From: Mayamaea pseudoterrestris
Taxonomy: Eukaryota; Bacillariophyta; Bacillariophyceae; Sellaphorales; Sellaphoraceae
Assembly: GCA_027923505.1 (NCBI GenBank)
Contig: BROI01000011.1
Span: 186,001 to 250,000 of the forward strand
DNA: 64,000 bases
Reading direction: 5' to 3'
The notes beneath the pieces are model-generated. The model was given only the letters and a program-made list of their open reading frames with translations. It did no database searches and had not been told where the DNA came from. Both the position numbers and the translations under genes were made by a program. Position 1 is the stretch's first letter. The number at the start of each line of letters is the position of its first letter. Of the stretch, positions 43,329 through 54,506 are shown in pieces.

Positions 43329-44456
43329 ATGGACTTTTGCCTCCAGGCACTCGCTCACGACCCAGTCCTTTACAATGCCTCCAATGATAATGCTGCAAGC
43401 GACGCACTCGTCGACGACTCCATCATGATGCCTTCCTTGTCGAACGGAGCGACGCCGCAAGAGTTTGACTTGACGCGCGACATGGATCATTTATTGGACG
43501 ATTGCTACATGTTTGATGCAATCGAGCATGAGCGGCAGCATGCGGTTACACTCGGCGAGCAAGACGACGCCATGTCCATTGAGCAGAGCGACTGGCAGAG
43601 TCTTTCGCTGGCGTACCCGCCCATCCTCGGCGGCTTTCTTCTCAAGTCGGAAACGCCAATGACTCTCGCCATGCCAGACGAACAACAAGTACCGTCACCG
43701 GCATCGCCAATCCATTCTCCAATAATGTTGCACCAAATGCCGCCAAGCAGCTGTATTGTCACTCCAACCAAGATACTCAAGCAGATTGTTGAATACTCCA
43801 AACCAAACTGCATCAAAGCCAAGCAGCTCACGACCAAGTTTAAACTGCAACAACAATCACCAACGCGCACTACTACTCAGCGCCTTGCTCCGTCCAAGCA
43901 GACAAGCAACGACAATGCCATTATTCACTTCAAGCAAGCCAGACATGCGCACGCTGGCCCAGAGTCGGAGCAAATGAAGACTGTCATTCGCATGATTGTA
44001 TACTTGCAGGAGGAATGTAGTAGCAGCATGACTGGGACGCCAAGTATTTCCGACAGTCGCCATCACAACGTTTCAATCTTGCACCAGCTCCGCATTGCCA
44101 TTAACGAATGTTTGGAGCAGCATTTGCAAGACAATCACTACTTTAAACACTTGGCGGGAAGCATTTTCGAGCTAATGGTGGAAATCATGGAGCGGAACGA
44201 GTGGGTGCGCGTCTTTCGAGCGAGTCAGTGTATGGAGCATGTTCGCCTGGAGCATATGGGAGCGACGCGACAAGGCAAGTTGAACTTTGAAACGTGGAAG
44301 AAACTCCTTTGGGAGCATGAAACAATGTTTGTGGCATCCGAACATGCCATGGCGCAAAACGCGCAGCTGCACCAAGGTACTGGCGGCAAGCTGCACAAAA
44401 TGACCATGGCGCGTCACAAGACGACGCGTCGTCGGGGTCGCAACAGGAAGACGTAA
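43329..44456 (+). CDS. Unidentified 375-residue protein, Gln/His/Met-rich, basic C-terminus
   Basis: Single exon, ATG at 43329, good length for a real gene and no competing frame. Acidic N-terminal half (two DD-rich patches, LLDDCYMFDAIEHE), a Pro/Ser/Met segment (~120-150), a Gln/Thr/Lys region (~165-200), then a more ordered part (~215-345) with predicted helices (IRMIVYLQEEC, LHQLRIAINECLEQHL, IFELMVEIMERNEWV) and a Lys/Arg-rich end (HKTTRRRGRNRK) that could be a nuclear signal. I recognise no domain. The composition suits a transcription cofactor or RNA-binding protein, but that is only a guess. A poly(A)-signal-like aataaa overlaps the stop region. Confidence 0.65.
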   Translation: MDFCLQALAHDPVLYNASNDNAASDALVDDSIMMPSLSNGATPQEFDLTRDMDHLLDDCYMFDAIEHERQHAVTLGEQDDAMSIEQSDWQSLSLAYPPILGGFLLKSETPMTLAMPDEQQVPSPASPIHSPIMLHQMPPSSCIVTPTKILKQIVEYSKPNCIKAKQLTTKFKLQQQSPTRTTTQRLAPSKQTSNDNAIIHFKQARHAHAGPESEQMKTVIRMIVYLQEECSSSMTGTPSISDSRHHNVSILHQLRIAINECLEQHLQDNHYFKHLAGSIFELMVEIMERNEWVRVFRASQCMEHVRLEHMGATRQGKLNFETWKKLLWEHETMFVASEHAMAQNAQLHQGTGGKLHKMTMARHKTTRRRGRNRKT

Positions 44457-44619
44457 TAAATCATTGGTGGAATGTGAATTGTCAAGTAATAGCGTCGGAA
44501 GCAAGATTCAAGTCGGATGCAAGAATTGGGGCGAGAGAGCATGATCATCCATTATGTATCGTCCATAACTCATTATAGATTGTTGCGTTTTCAGCGTTAC
44601 ACCATTTCAGCTCTTTTTG

Positions 44620-45375
44620 TCATTCCTTCAAACAAATCTCGTAGTGTTTCGTCGTTCCAAAGCGAACGAAAATGGACTCGACCCGAAACATGGCGCGTGG
44701 CACTGACACGGAAACCGTTGGTGGAGCATTAGCTTCAACATTTGAATGACTGGTTTGTATTGGCAGTGACGCTATACTAGCGTGAAACAGAAATGGCTCG
44801 CCCTCCTTCGTTTTGCTTGAATGCTGTAGTTGCATTGGATGGTACCGCTCTAAAATATTTGCCACGTGACTATGGAATCGTTCCAGTGCATGCGACGCTT
44901 GGAGTGCAACGGCGTAGAATACTCTAGTGTTTGATTCGTTACGTAGTTGCAGCAAGTTTGCAGTCAGCGGCGTACATACTGTCGCTGCACATTCGTGCTG
45001 GAACCGCTCCTGCAGACTCTGGACGAAACATTCAATGGAAGCAAGCTGCAAGTAGAAGGATTGGCGATGGAGCGAAACGTGCAGGTCTTGGTGAACGAGC
45101 AAGCTGCCGCTGTAACCGGCTTGCTGCAACTGTGTTTGCAAGTCGTGCAGTACCGCGTCTCTAATAGAATTCAAAGCAGACGCTTGCAGGTAGACATGTC
45201 CGGCCCAGTTGCCTCGCACGTGCGGTTGATTGCGAATCATGGTAAAGTCAGCATCCGCTTCGCTCATCAACGTTACTTTGCCGCGGCGTCGACGAGGTTT
45301 CTCAGACAACTTATTGTCGTTATCATCAACTTCAGTACTAGAAGAGTCGCTGTCGTAGCCGCCAAGCAAATCCAT
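44620..45375 (-). CDS. USB1: U6 snRNA 3'-phosphodiesterase USB1-like
   Basis: 251 residues, single exon. USB1 trims the oligo-U tail of U6 snRNA and leaves a cyclic or 3' phosphate end. The protein starts MDLLGGYDSDSSS, an acidic Ser start like other USB1 proteins, then PHVRGNWAGHVYL (51-63), the family's R-x-F-P-H-V-x-G-N-W block. Both 2H-phosphoesterase motifs are present: H99-V-S101 (LHVSLHR) and H198-A-S200 (FHASIAS), with the N-x-x-T-R-x-F block between them. Normal length. Its start codon is only 131 bp from the first ALG2 ATG on the other strand. Confidence 0.88.
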   Translation of the reverse strand: MDLLGGYDSDSSSTEVDDNDNKLSEKPRRRRGKVTLMSEADADFTMIRNQPHVRGNWAGHVYLQASALNSIRDAVLHDLQTQLQQAGYSGSLLVHQDLHVSLHRQSFYLQLASIECFVQSLQERFQHECAATVCTPLTANLLQLRNESNTRVFYAVALQASHALERFHSHVANILERYHPMQLQHSSKTKEGEPFLFHASIASLPIQTSHSNVEANAPPTVSVSVPRAMFRVESIFVRFGTTKHYEICLKE

Positions 45376-45506
45376 GAGTATATTGTAGTCGTTTCCTTGC
45401 TTGGAACGAGGTGAGCGGTTTCGCTGTCGTTGTGAGAAGCAACTTCCGATGTCGTTCCGGTACTGATGAGTCGCACTACGACATTCGCCGTCGCATTTGC
45501 CTCACC
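45376..45506. promoter_or_regulatory. Short bidirectional promoter between USB1 and ALG2
   Basis: 131 bp separate the two start codons, so both promoters must overlap here or extend into the genes. GC-mixed, with no TATA-like element seen. Confidence 0.5.
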
Positions 45507-47150
45507 ATGGGAAATCCAAATCGTCGCTTCCAATCATCAGCCGCTCATAACTTACACAATTATATAATGACAACGATTCCTCCCATTCGACACGTTTCCT
45601 TTCTGCACTTGGACTTGGGCATTGGCGGCGCCGAGCAGTTGATTGTCCAGCTTGCCACCGTCACGCAACAAATACAAGTGCAGCAACAAGCGCAGGAACA
45701 AGGGCAAGAGCAGCAATCGCAAACAAGTAACGCAAGTTCAACTCAATCAAATACAATTCGAAAGAATGACAATGACAAGTCTACCAACATTTCCGTCTCC
45801 ATTTACACGACGCGCTGCGAGCCGCACCACTGCTTTCGGGCGGTGCAGCCCGGTGGCGTTTTACATGACAGCCTTAAAGTATACGGATCATGGCTTCCCC
45901 ACTACTTGCTTGGCCATCGCTTGCGGGTTCTTTGCTCAACGATAAGACTACTGTATTTGAGTGTCGTCTTGATTGTTCGCGTCGCCATGAAATGGGAAGC
46001 AACGCCGGATGTCGTCGTGGTGGACGTTTTGCCGGTTCCGTTGCTCGTCTTGCAGTGGCTGCTTCCAAGCACGAGCTTGCTCTTTTACTGCCACTTTCCG
46101 GATGCACTACTCAAGCAGCGAGAGAATCAGGTAGAACAAGATTCATCAAGACTAACGTCAAGCAAGACGAGACTGTTTCATGCGCTCCGAAGCTTGTATC
46201 GCTCCATCATGTTTGCATTCGAGCAAGCGTGCATGCGTTGCGCCGATCGCATCGTCGTCAATTCACTCTTCACCCAACACATTGTGCGGAACACCTTTGA
46301 CAAGCTTTCCGACACTCACTTGCCAGTCTTGTATCCAGCCTTGGACGTTTCCAAGAATAATGACGTTACCGCAGATGCAACAAAACAAAAACACTACCGC
46401 CTCGTGTCACTGAATCGCTACGAGCGAAAAAAGAACATTGGTCTTCTGCTGGAGGCAGTCGCCTGGATCCGAGACCATGATGCCACGCTGAAACTACCCG
46501 AAATATATATTTGCGGCGGTTACGACACCAAATGCGTCGAAAACGTGGAGCATCGGGCCGAGCTGGAGCAATTGGCCAAATCGCTGCAGCTGCATCACGT
46601 GACTACCTTTCGACAATCCGTTTCCGATGTTGAACGCGCCAACTTGTTGGAAACAGCATTGGCCGTAATATATACGCCCAGCGACGAGCATTTTGGCATT
46701 GTTCCGCTGGAAGCCATGTACGCGCAAACGCCTGTCGTTGCCGTCAACAATGGCGGCCCCAAGGAGAGTGTGCTGGACGGAACCACTGGTTTTTTGTGCG
46801 ACAACACACCGGAATCCTTTGGACGCGCCATAATCAAGTTGCTGCAAGATCCAGACTTGGCGGTGCGCATGGGCCGGGCGGGACGCAATCATGTGGTAAA
46901 CACGTTTGGAATGGATCGCATGCTGGACGAGTGGGCCACGCTGCTGCAGGAGACGCATGCACTTGGCTGGCACCGGCGACGCGGTAAACAATACAAGGTG
47001 GCGCGGGGAGTCGTCTACGTGTTGGAAGCGGCAGTCATGTTGCTGCTAGTGTGGCTGCTGACGGTGGTGCTTCGGAAATTGGCAGTGCTGGAGGCGGATC
47101 AATCAATTCTCGGTAGGATTGTTCGAGGAAGTGGCAAGGATGAGCTGTAA
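45507..47150 (+). CDS. ALG2: Alpha-1,3/1,6-mannosyltransferase ALG2
   Basis: 547 residues from the first ATG (45507, in a good ACCATGG context); a second ATG at 45567 would drop 20 residues and fits the family start (VSFLHLDLGIGGAEQLIV) equally well. ALG2 adds the second and third mannose to the lipid-linked oligosaccharide on the cytosolic ER face, using GDP-mannose. GT4 features: the Gly-rich start DLGIGGAEQ, LLFYCHFPDALLKQR, SLNRYERKKNIGLLLEA, and the E-x7-E motif in DEHFGIVPLEAMY followed by NGGPKE. A Gln-rich insert (~75-105) interrupts the N-terminal domain. One hydrophobic helix near the C-terminus anchors it to the ER. The substrate lipid is made by the cis-prenyltransferase pathway. 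Confidence 0.92.
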   Translation: MGNPNRRFQSSAAHNLHNYIMTTIPPIRHVSFLHLDLGIGGAEQLIVQLATVTQQIQVQQQAQEQGQEQQSQTSNASSTQSNTIRKNDNDKSTNISVSIYTTRCEPHHCFRAVQPGGVLHDSLKVYGSWLPHYLLGHRLRVLCSTIRLLYLSVVLIVRVAMKWEATPDVVVVDVLPVPLLVLQWLLPSTSLLFYCHFPDALLKQRENQVEQDSSRLTSSKTRLFHALRSLYRSIMFAFEQACMRCADRIVVNSLFTQHIVRNTFDKLSDTHLPVLYPALDVSKNNDVTADATKQKHYRLVSLNRYERKKNIGLLLEAVAWIRDHDATLKLPEIYICGGYDTKCVENVEHRAELEQLAKSLQLHHVTTFRQSVSDVERANLLETALAVIYTPSDEHFGIVPLEAMYAQTPVVAVNNGGPKESVLDGTTGFLCDNTPESFGRAIIKLLQDPDLAVRMGRAGRNHVVNTFGMDRMLDEWATLLQETHALGWHRRRGKQYKVARGVVYVLEAAVMLLLVWLLTVVLRKLAVLEADQSILGRIVRGSGKDEL

Positions 47151-47367
47151 ACAAAATCTAAAGTGCAATCGTTAAACATTGCGCAGCTATATATGCCTGT
47201 AAAATACCATGCAAATGCTCTTGTAAATAAGCTTATAACTATTCGTTTAGAGAGCTATCCGATTAAGCGGTATTGTCGTCAACGTTTGCTTATCATGTCG
47301 GATTGTAATCGATATTTTTATATGTAAGGAATGGAACATGCTGGTCGATGATAGCTGGTGAAAATGT

Positions 47368-50300
47368 CTACATGAATTCCAATGAATCCAACTCCTTCTG
47401 CAGAGCGCTGATTCTCGCCTGAACACCCTTGGCCTTGACGGACTTGACCTTTTCATTGATCACCTCACTGCTAGTCTCGTACCAAGTTCCAACTGCCTTG
47501 TTGTCCTCCCAGTCGCCACTGTAGAGTGACTTGAGCACTTCCAGAGCGCTGGTTCGATTCAAGGTCGAGTCGCCCGCCTTGAGCTGACTCACGTAATCGT
47601 CCTCGAACATGCGTCTCTTGGCGCGCCAGAAAAAGTACTCACGCGACGACTCCCAGGCGACGGCTTCGCGAATGACTCCCTTGGCCTTCATGCGACCAGT
47701 TTTGTCGTGCAAGTCGGCAAACTCGGTGGCAGCCTGCAGATAGACAGGCTTTAATGATTCCTCTCGTGCGGATATTTGCTTCTTGATGGCTGCACGGTCC
47801 TCCTCAAGCTCGGCCATGTCCAATTCCTGGTCGAGCAGCTTGAGCTCCGAGTCAAGTCGATGCATGACCTTGACCTGATCCGGGAAGCGGAACTTGATCT
47901 CGGTGATACCAGCCGGTTCGAGAATGCCACCGCGAGCATCAAAGTCGGCGTACATTTCCATCTTGTCTTCATTGATGGTAGGATCAACGACCACCCATGA
48001 TCCACCGCGGAGCTCACCGTGAGGAGGAATGTACATGTAAACTGGGTTGGAATATTCGCGAAGTGCGTCAACAATCATAGCACCAAACTTGAGAATCTCT
48101 CCAGCCATGTCGCGACTTCCACCCGAAAAACCACGCCAGTTGGCAAAGATCATGACGGGAAGGCCTTCCTTGTCGAAATCGCGAAGGGCTTGAGCCACCT
48201 TATAGGACGAGTCGGGGAAGAGAACTTGTCCAGCTTGAGGAAGAATGGCTTCGCGAGAGTTGGGGTCAGCTGGATCTGCCGGAATAACCTTGTCGACGAG
48301 GCGAGTCTCGACGGCAATGGCTCCCATGGGAATACCTCCCAGACGGCCACGGCCAATGACGACACTCTTACCCCATCCAGACAAATACTCTTTGAAGCTA
48401 CCGGTATCGAAGAAACCAGCTGCATCAGTCGTTCCGGCAAGCATGTTGCGTGGATCGTATGGGGTGGGCGTCGGGCGGAAAGCGACGGGACGGTCGATAG
48501 GATCTCCACTCAGACGGCAGGCCGGAAGCTCGCCGACCTTTCTTGGGACGCAACTCAGCCACTTGAGAATGGCAGCGACACCTCCTTGGTCGTCCTCGAC
48601 GATATCGTGAGCCACACCGTTGGGGTACATGATTTGGGGTCCGCCCAGTTGATCTTGCGATGTGTACACGTCACGACCAAGAAGCTTGTTCAAGGCGGAG
48701 TAGCCGGTCAAGATGATAGGACCATTCTTCATCTGGATTACGCGCTGTCCAAGGCGAACAAGGTAGGCGCCGATACCAACACTTCGTCCGGTGACATAGC
48801 TCAAGGTGAAGATCTCATCGTATGCTTGAGACGTTTCTCCAGCGATCTTTCCACTTCCTTGTAAATTTTCTACACCGATTCCATGCTTGGTTCCGATGAC
48901 ATCCGTGAGTGCCCAGCCTTCACTGACCTTGTTGGCAATAACAGTTCCTTGTGGAAGGTTCTGGTAATCCTCGTCTGTGAGATAGAGATATTCGAAACCC
49001 TTCGATGGATTTGAAGCGTCGACAAACTTGATCTGAAGCTTCTCCTTCAACTCGTCGACAAGGCCAATGCGGGCTCCAGCGTTACAGGCAATGTAAATGC
49101 GAGGAATCTTGCGCTCGCGAGCGTAAACGGATGCCTTGTAGTAGTGCTCGTCTTCCTCGACACCAAACGACCCACTCTGGACTGTGACATCATTCGCTGT
49201 GACAACAATCTCTCGGCCTTCCGGATACTCTGGAGATTTCATGTTGACAAGCCATGAGACCATTCCAACCTTGTTCGTGCCGACCGGTCGACTTCCAGGA
49301 GCGAGGTGGCCGTCGGTGTCTTCGATAAGTTCGCGTGCTTCAAAAAGGTCAAAAGGCATCTTGACGTTGGAACCTTCTGGCAACTGGCTTATGTACTCCT
49401 CCCACTCGCCAAAGAGACCAACTTCCATCAAGCCAAGGAAATCGTAGGCATATGTCGACCCTACACGACGAGCGACGGCGCGCTTGGTCTGCACAATGTT
49501 CGACGTTCCATATGGATCGAGCATGCACATGTTAGCATTTCCGCTGTCATCCATCAAGCAGAACTCGGTCGTGACGCCGGTGATGGGGTTTGGAACCTCA
49601 AGGTATGCATTCGCTTTGAGCCACTCGCCGTCCATGGAAGACGCAACAAGTCGAACGTTCTGTATAACATCATTACCTTCAGCATCCTTACTCTTGACAC
49701 GCAGCTTGACTTCGACTTCATCCACACGAAGCTTCAATAGTCGTGGAGCCAAGTGGGCCTTCAAGGAGCCCATCATGGTCTTGAACAAGCTAGAGAGCTC
49801 TTGCGGCGAGGTTCCCTCGAGCTCGGCCAAGGAATGGAGGAAGATGCGAGAAGACGACTGAAGGCTGACCTTGGAGTTTGACTGGGCACGCTCGAGCTCG
49901 TCCAACCCTTGCTGCAAGGCTCGCGCGGCTCCTTGGTTTGTGGTGAGACCAGTGCTGTGCGAGATGGCACGAACAAAGACAACTTGCTGCGGTCCGCCGC
50001 GAGCTGGTCGGTCTGATTTCTCACTGCCAACATAAACTTGAGCATTGCGGCCAATGGCCGGAAGACGCGAAAGCTCAAAGTTCTGGGTGAGGCGCTGGAG
50101 CTCCAAGAGATGGTGGAAGGTAGGTCGCATATCGCGACGAAGAAGGTCTTCCTTGAATCCGTCGCAGTGAGGGAACGTGATGTAAGAAGGGTCCTTTTTC
50201 TTGTTTGGAATCAAAATGCTGACAGTCCGGACACCCAAGGCATCCAACTTCGACTTCTCGGCAGCCAGTGTCTCTTCCATGGCCGAGACATCAGAGATAC

Positions 50301-53300
50301 CGGCATCGGAAACAGCTACATGTACCATATTTAATGGAGAACCATCGACGTATGTTGGTCGTTCACCAACGGCTTGCGAAAGGTCATCAAGGATAGCAGC
50401 CAAGTCCGACTTGAGACCAGCAATTGATGGAACAACACTGAGGATTCCAGATCGGACAGGGGCCTTCGATTGTGCCGTGTCGGCAAACTGAAAAGTAAAG
50501 GTACAAGTTGTTCGTCCGCCCTTGTCGGACACCTTGAGGTTCAAAACGCGATGAGCGCGGTAAACACGGCGAATGTAGACTTCGAATGCAGCTTCGCGAA
50601 CAGTAATGTCACTATCAGTGAACAGTGCCGTCAGCAAATCGACACCAGCAGAAAGAGTCGGGCTTCTGGCAAGCTTTTCGAGGTCAGAACTGCCATCAGC
50701 CAGTTGGGAACGAAGTTCGTCAAGGCGATCATCGAAAGGGCGGATTTTGGACAAGCGGATGATGTCGTCAGCAGCTAACGCAACCTCACCGTAGTCCTTG
50801 TCCTTCAGTGCAGCGATGGGAGCGAGTACTGTCATCAAGCCTTCAGGAAGTTGAGCGACTCCGAATCTATCCACGAAGGTCTCGACTTGACGTAGCATGG
50901 CCAAAACCAGCTGTAGGCGGTTCTTAAGCTTTAGCTTGGCTTGGTTTTCGGCAATGACAACGTCGAGGTTCGCACTGTTGCTCTTGGTTAGTTCGCGGAC
51001 GACATCGTCGCGAAGCTTACCGACGAACAATTGCTCAACGCGAAGGAATTCAGACAGTGTTTCGGACACAAGAGCTGAGGCGTCGTCGATCGTTGCAAGG
51101 TCGTTAAAGGCGGCTTGAGTGGTCGCATCAGGATCGCCCGAGTATCCATTGAGAATGTTCTGAATTTCCTTTCGTGCATCAGGGGCGAGGCTCACTTCTG
51201 GAACGTCAAGCTTGCCCTTGAATTCAACAATTTTCTTGACCTTTGACGGGTCCTTGAGCTCAAGTGTAGCCAAAAGATCACCTGCTGAGATGACTGAACC
51301 AGGCGACAAGTTGTGAACAATCTTTCCACTCTCGGTGGCCTTGATTGGCATGATCATCTTCATGGCCTCGACTTCAACGTAAGGCTGGCCATTTTCGACA
51401 GCCGCGCCACTTTCTTGGAGGTAACGAACAACTTTGCCGGTGACATCGGTTCGGAGCTCAGAAGGATCAAAGATGGTAGGCCTGTGAAACGTTTGTCGAG
51501 CGAGAGTTATAAAAGTGAGTATGACGCTTCCGCTCATAGACACATGACAATGAATCACAGATGAAAACGTACATCAGAATTGTGTTGCCGTCAAGGACAA
51601 GACGCAAACCTAACGGTTCATCCATACCAAAGATACGATGAGTCTCGCCTCCAAACGTCGCAAGCAAAGCACCTTCAGCAGTCAAGGTGACCTGAGCATC
51701 AATTGTACTTTCTCCGCACGAAAGACGGTACACATCCGCAGCGATACGTTCGACGCGGAAAGGGTACTTGATGTCCTTGTAGGCAACTTCAATGTTAAAG
51801 GAGTTGATGCTGGGGATGCCGCTGACTGACGTCTGACCCTTTCGGAACGACTCCTTGACTTCTTCGGTGGTGTCTTGAACGTGCTGGAAAGCCTTGAAAA
51901 TGGCAGCCGACGTGACAGTCAAATGCTCCGGCATATCCACTGACACGCTCTTTTCGCGAATGATGCCGTCCAACCACGACGTGTCAATGGTGTTCTCGAT
52001 GAAGGCAGGCGTCTCCAACAGCTGCACCAAATACTCGACGGTGGTGCGAATCTCACCGCGAACTTCAATCTCCTTGAGTGCAAGAATGAGGGCCTTGCGC
52101 GCTTGCTCACGAGTGGCGCCCTTGGCGAACAAGTGGCCAAACTGACTGTCGGCAAACTCGTGGATTCCACCGTTGGCGCCGACGCTGAAATAGCCCCAGA
52201 CACTGCTCGTCGACTGGAACTTGATGCGCTCAATGGAACCAGACGTAGGCTTGAAACCTTCGTCAGGGTTCTCGGCAGTGATACGCGCCGCGATCACGTG
52301 CGAGTTTATGTCCGGATAATCTTCCTCGATAAAGTCAATGGGCGAGGTTCCATAGACATCGCTCTTGCCGTAGAATCGCCGAATCTCCGGAATGTTAAAC
52401 AATGGTATGCCCATGGCAACCTGCAATTGCGTGGCTGGGAGGTTCACTCCAGTAATTCCTTCCGTGACAGGATGCTCGACTTGTAGACGTGGGTTAAGCT
52501 CCAAGAAGAAAAACTTGTCGGTGTCTGCATTGTACAAGTACTCGACCGTTCCGGCACCAACGTAGCCAATCTGCTGCGTCAAGCGCTGCGCCGCAAGTTC
52601 CATTTGCTTGAACGTTTCGCGCTTGGCAATGGTCGGTGGGCCTTCCTCAAAAATCTTTTGGAAACGACGCTGCGTGGAGCAATCGCGTCCGTTCAAGGCA
52701 ATGGCGTTGCCGTGTTCGTCACCTACGATTTGGACTTCCAAGTGACGTGCGTTCTTGCACAGCTGCATGAGGAAAATGGGACTGCCAATGACTTCGTTCT
52801 GGACTTGAATGTAGGCATTCTTCAAGTCATCCTCATTGTCGACGAATCGGATACCCTTGCCACCGCCACCTTCGGATGCCTTGATCATGATACCGTTCTC
52901 GTAGCCAATTCTCTTGGCAGCTTCAACAGCTTCCTCGACGGATCGGCATGTTGCCTTTTCAAAGATTTCCTGCGGAATGGTTCCTTCCTCATTCAACTCG
53001 GCTTGAAGCGGACCATCGTTAGGTCCACCGTAACTTCCACTCCACGGAATGGACGGCACTTGTGCCGTTTGCGCCAAAATATTGGCGGCAATCTTGTCTC
53101 CGAGCACACTCATGACGGGAGCCGTCGGTCCAATGAATTTAATGCCCATTTCCTTGAGCGTGTTTGGCAGCTTTGGGTTTTCCGACGCATGCCCCCACCC
53201 CGGCCACACGGCGTCCACGTTTTGCTCCTGCGCAATGCGCGTAATGACTTCCACATTGGCGTAATTGTTCAGATTCTTTCCGGCTGGTACTTCGACGAAC

Positions 53301-54144
53301 GAGTCGGCGAGTCGGACAAACTCGGCGTTGGCTTTTAGATCTTCCGGCGTGGCCATGGCGACAAAGGTGACGGCCCGCTCGTCGCCAAGCTCCATGTAGG
53401 CCCACTGGCGCATGGACATGATGCTTTTGGTGGCGGCCATGCCGTTGTTGGCAATGAGCACCTTTTTGATGGGACGGTCGCCGCCTCGCTCGCGGACATA
53501 GTCCTCCATGGACTTGACGCCAGTGTCAATGGATGATGATGCCTTGCTTTCTTCCAGTGTTGAAAATAAGGTAGTTTCGGTGCGAATGGAGGATGCATGT
53601 TGAAAGGGAAGTTTGGCAAAGTTGCTGTTCTTGTTGGCGTTTGATAGAAAGGCTCCTTGTGCTGTAGAATAAAATGTGAAGAAAATGTTGAGAACGTGTA
53701 AGATTGAGTTTCAGATGCATGCATTCACACGAAAGAAACGGCTAGAATATCGATTGCATTGGCCCGACAATAATGGAAGATGTTTCATCAGCAACTGGCA
53801 CAAGGCAAAGCCATGATATTCTGCCACCCTCATGTTCTCGTTGCATGATTTGAAATCCATGACTCGGACATGGATGGAACAATGGACGTCGAAGGACTTG
53901 AGGTGTGCGCTGCACGATGAGACTCTCATCTTGAGCAAAATTGCGCGCACGAGTAGGTGCAGTCCTGACTTGAGCAACTGCGGATTGGACGAGTCGCAGC
54001 CCTGTCTCACTCTCTCTTTCAAAACTGTACAAGCACACAAAATGACGTGACACCATGCTGCAACTTACACTGCGTAAAGGCGGCGGAATTGTCGAGCGCC
54101 AAGACGCAGGCCAGCGCCGCTGCGGACAGACGGCAACCCCACAT
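47368..54144 (-). CDS. ACC1: Plastid acetyl-CoA carboxylase (multidomain)
   Basis: 2092 residues from exons 54144-54069, 53661-51573 and 51481-47368; introns 407 and 91 bp. It carboxylates acetyl-CoA to malonyl-CoA for fatty-acid synthesis. Exon 1 holds only a signal peptide of 25 residues ending SAAFTQ, the Phe-containing plastid motif; a Ser/Thr/Lys transit stretch follows. Biotin carboxylase comes next (KVLIANNG, EGGGGKGIR, ELNPRLQVEHP), then the biotin carrier with the biotinyl Lys in VEAMKM (~763), a long central region, and carboxyltransferase near the C-terminus (ACNAGARIG, YLVRLGQR, FANWRGFSGG). Length matches the ~2,090 residues known for diatom plastid ACC. The first intron is the longest in the window. 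A frame starting at 53509 would lack the presequence. Confidence 0.95.
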
Positions 54145-54506
54145 GGTCAACAACGAATCAATCTATCGTATATAGAATTGTGTATGTTGCGCAGTCGACG
54201 AGGAGAATTAGAAATGGACGACGACGACGGAGGAGCGTGATGATGGCCGATGATGTACGAAAGCAAGTTGGAACAGCGCGCGATCTTTTTGGTTGACTGA
54301 CGTACTCTTTTGGTCGCACTTGTTGGCGACGTCGCGGTTGAAAGTGTCGCAGCAGTACTTGGTGTAGAAAAAATTAGCTATTCGATTGTGGGCAAGACTC
54401 GTATTGATTGCGAACTACAACTTGTACATACTCCTATATACTAAAATGTACAAGCGCTTCCTATAATTTTTATTTACAGTTAGTTAACACACTATTGTCA
54501 CCATCA
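54145..54506. other. Intergenic region
   Basis: Upstream flank of the ACC gene and 3' flank of the histone deacetylase gene. A hydroxylated short frame is present but nothing protein-like. No element recognised. Confidence 0.4.

Noticed and set aside
47751-53338. Several 100-280-codon plus-strand frames opposite acetyl-CoA carboxylase
   Set aside because: They are antisense shadows of a strongly biased coding sequence; none resembles a protein family.
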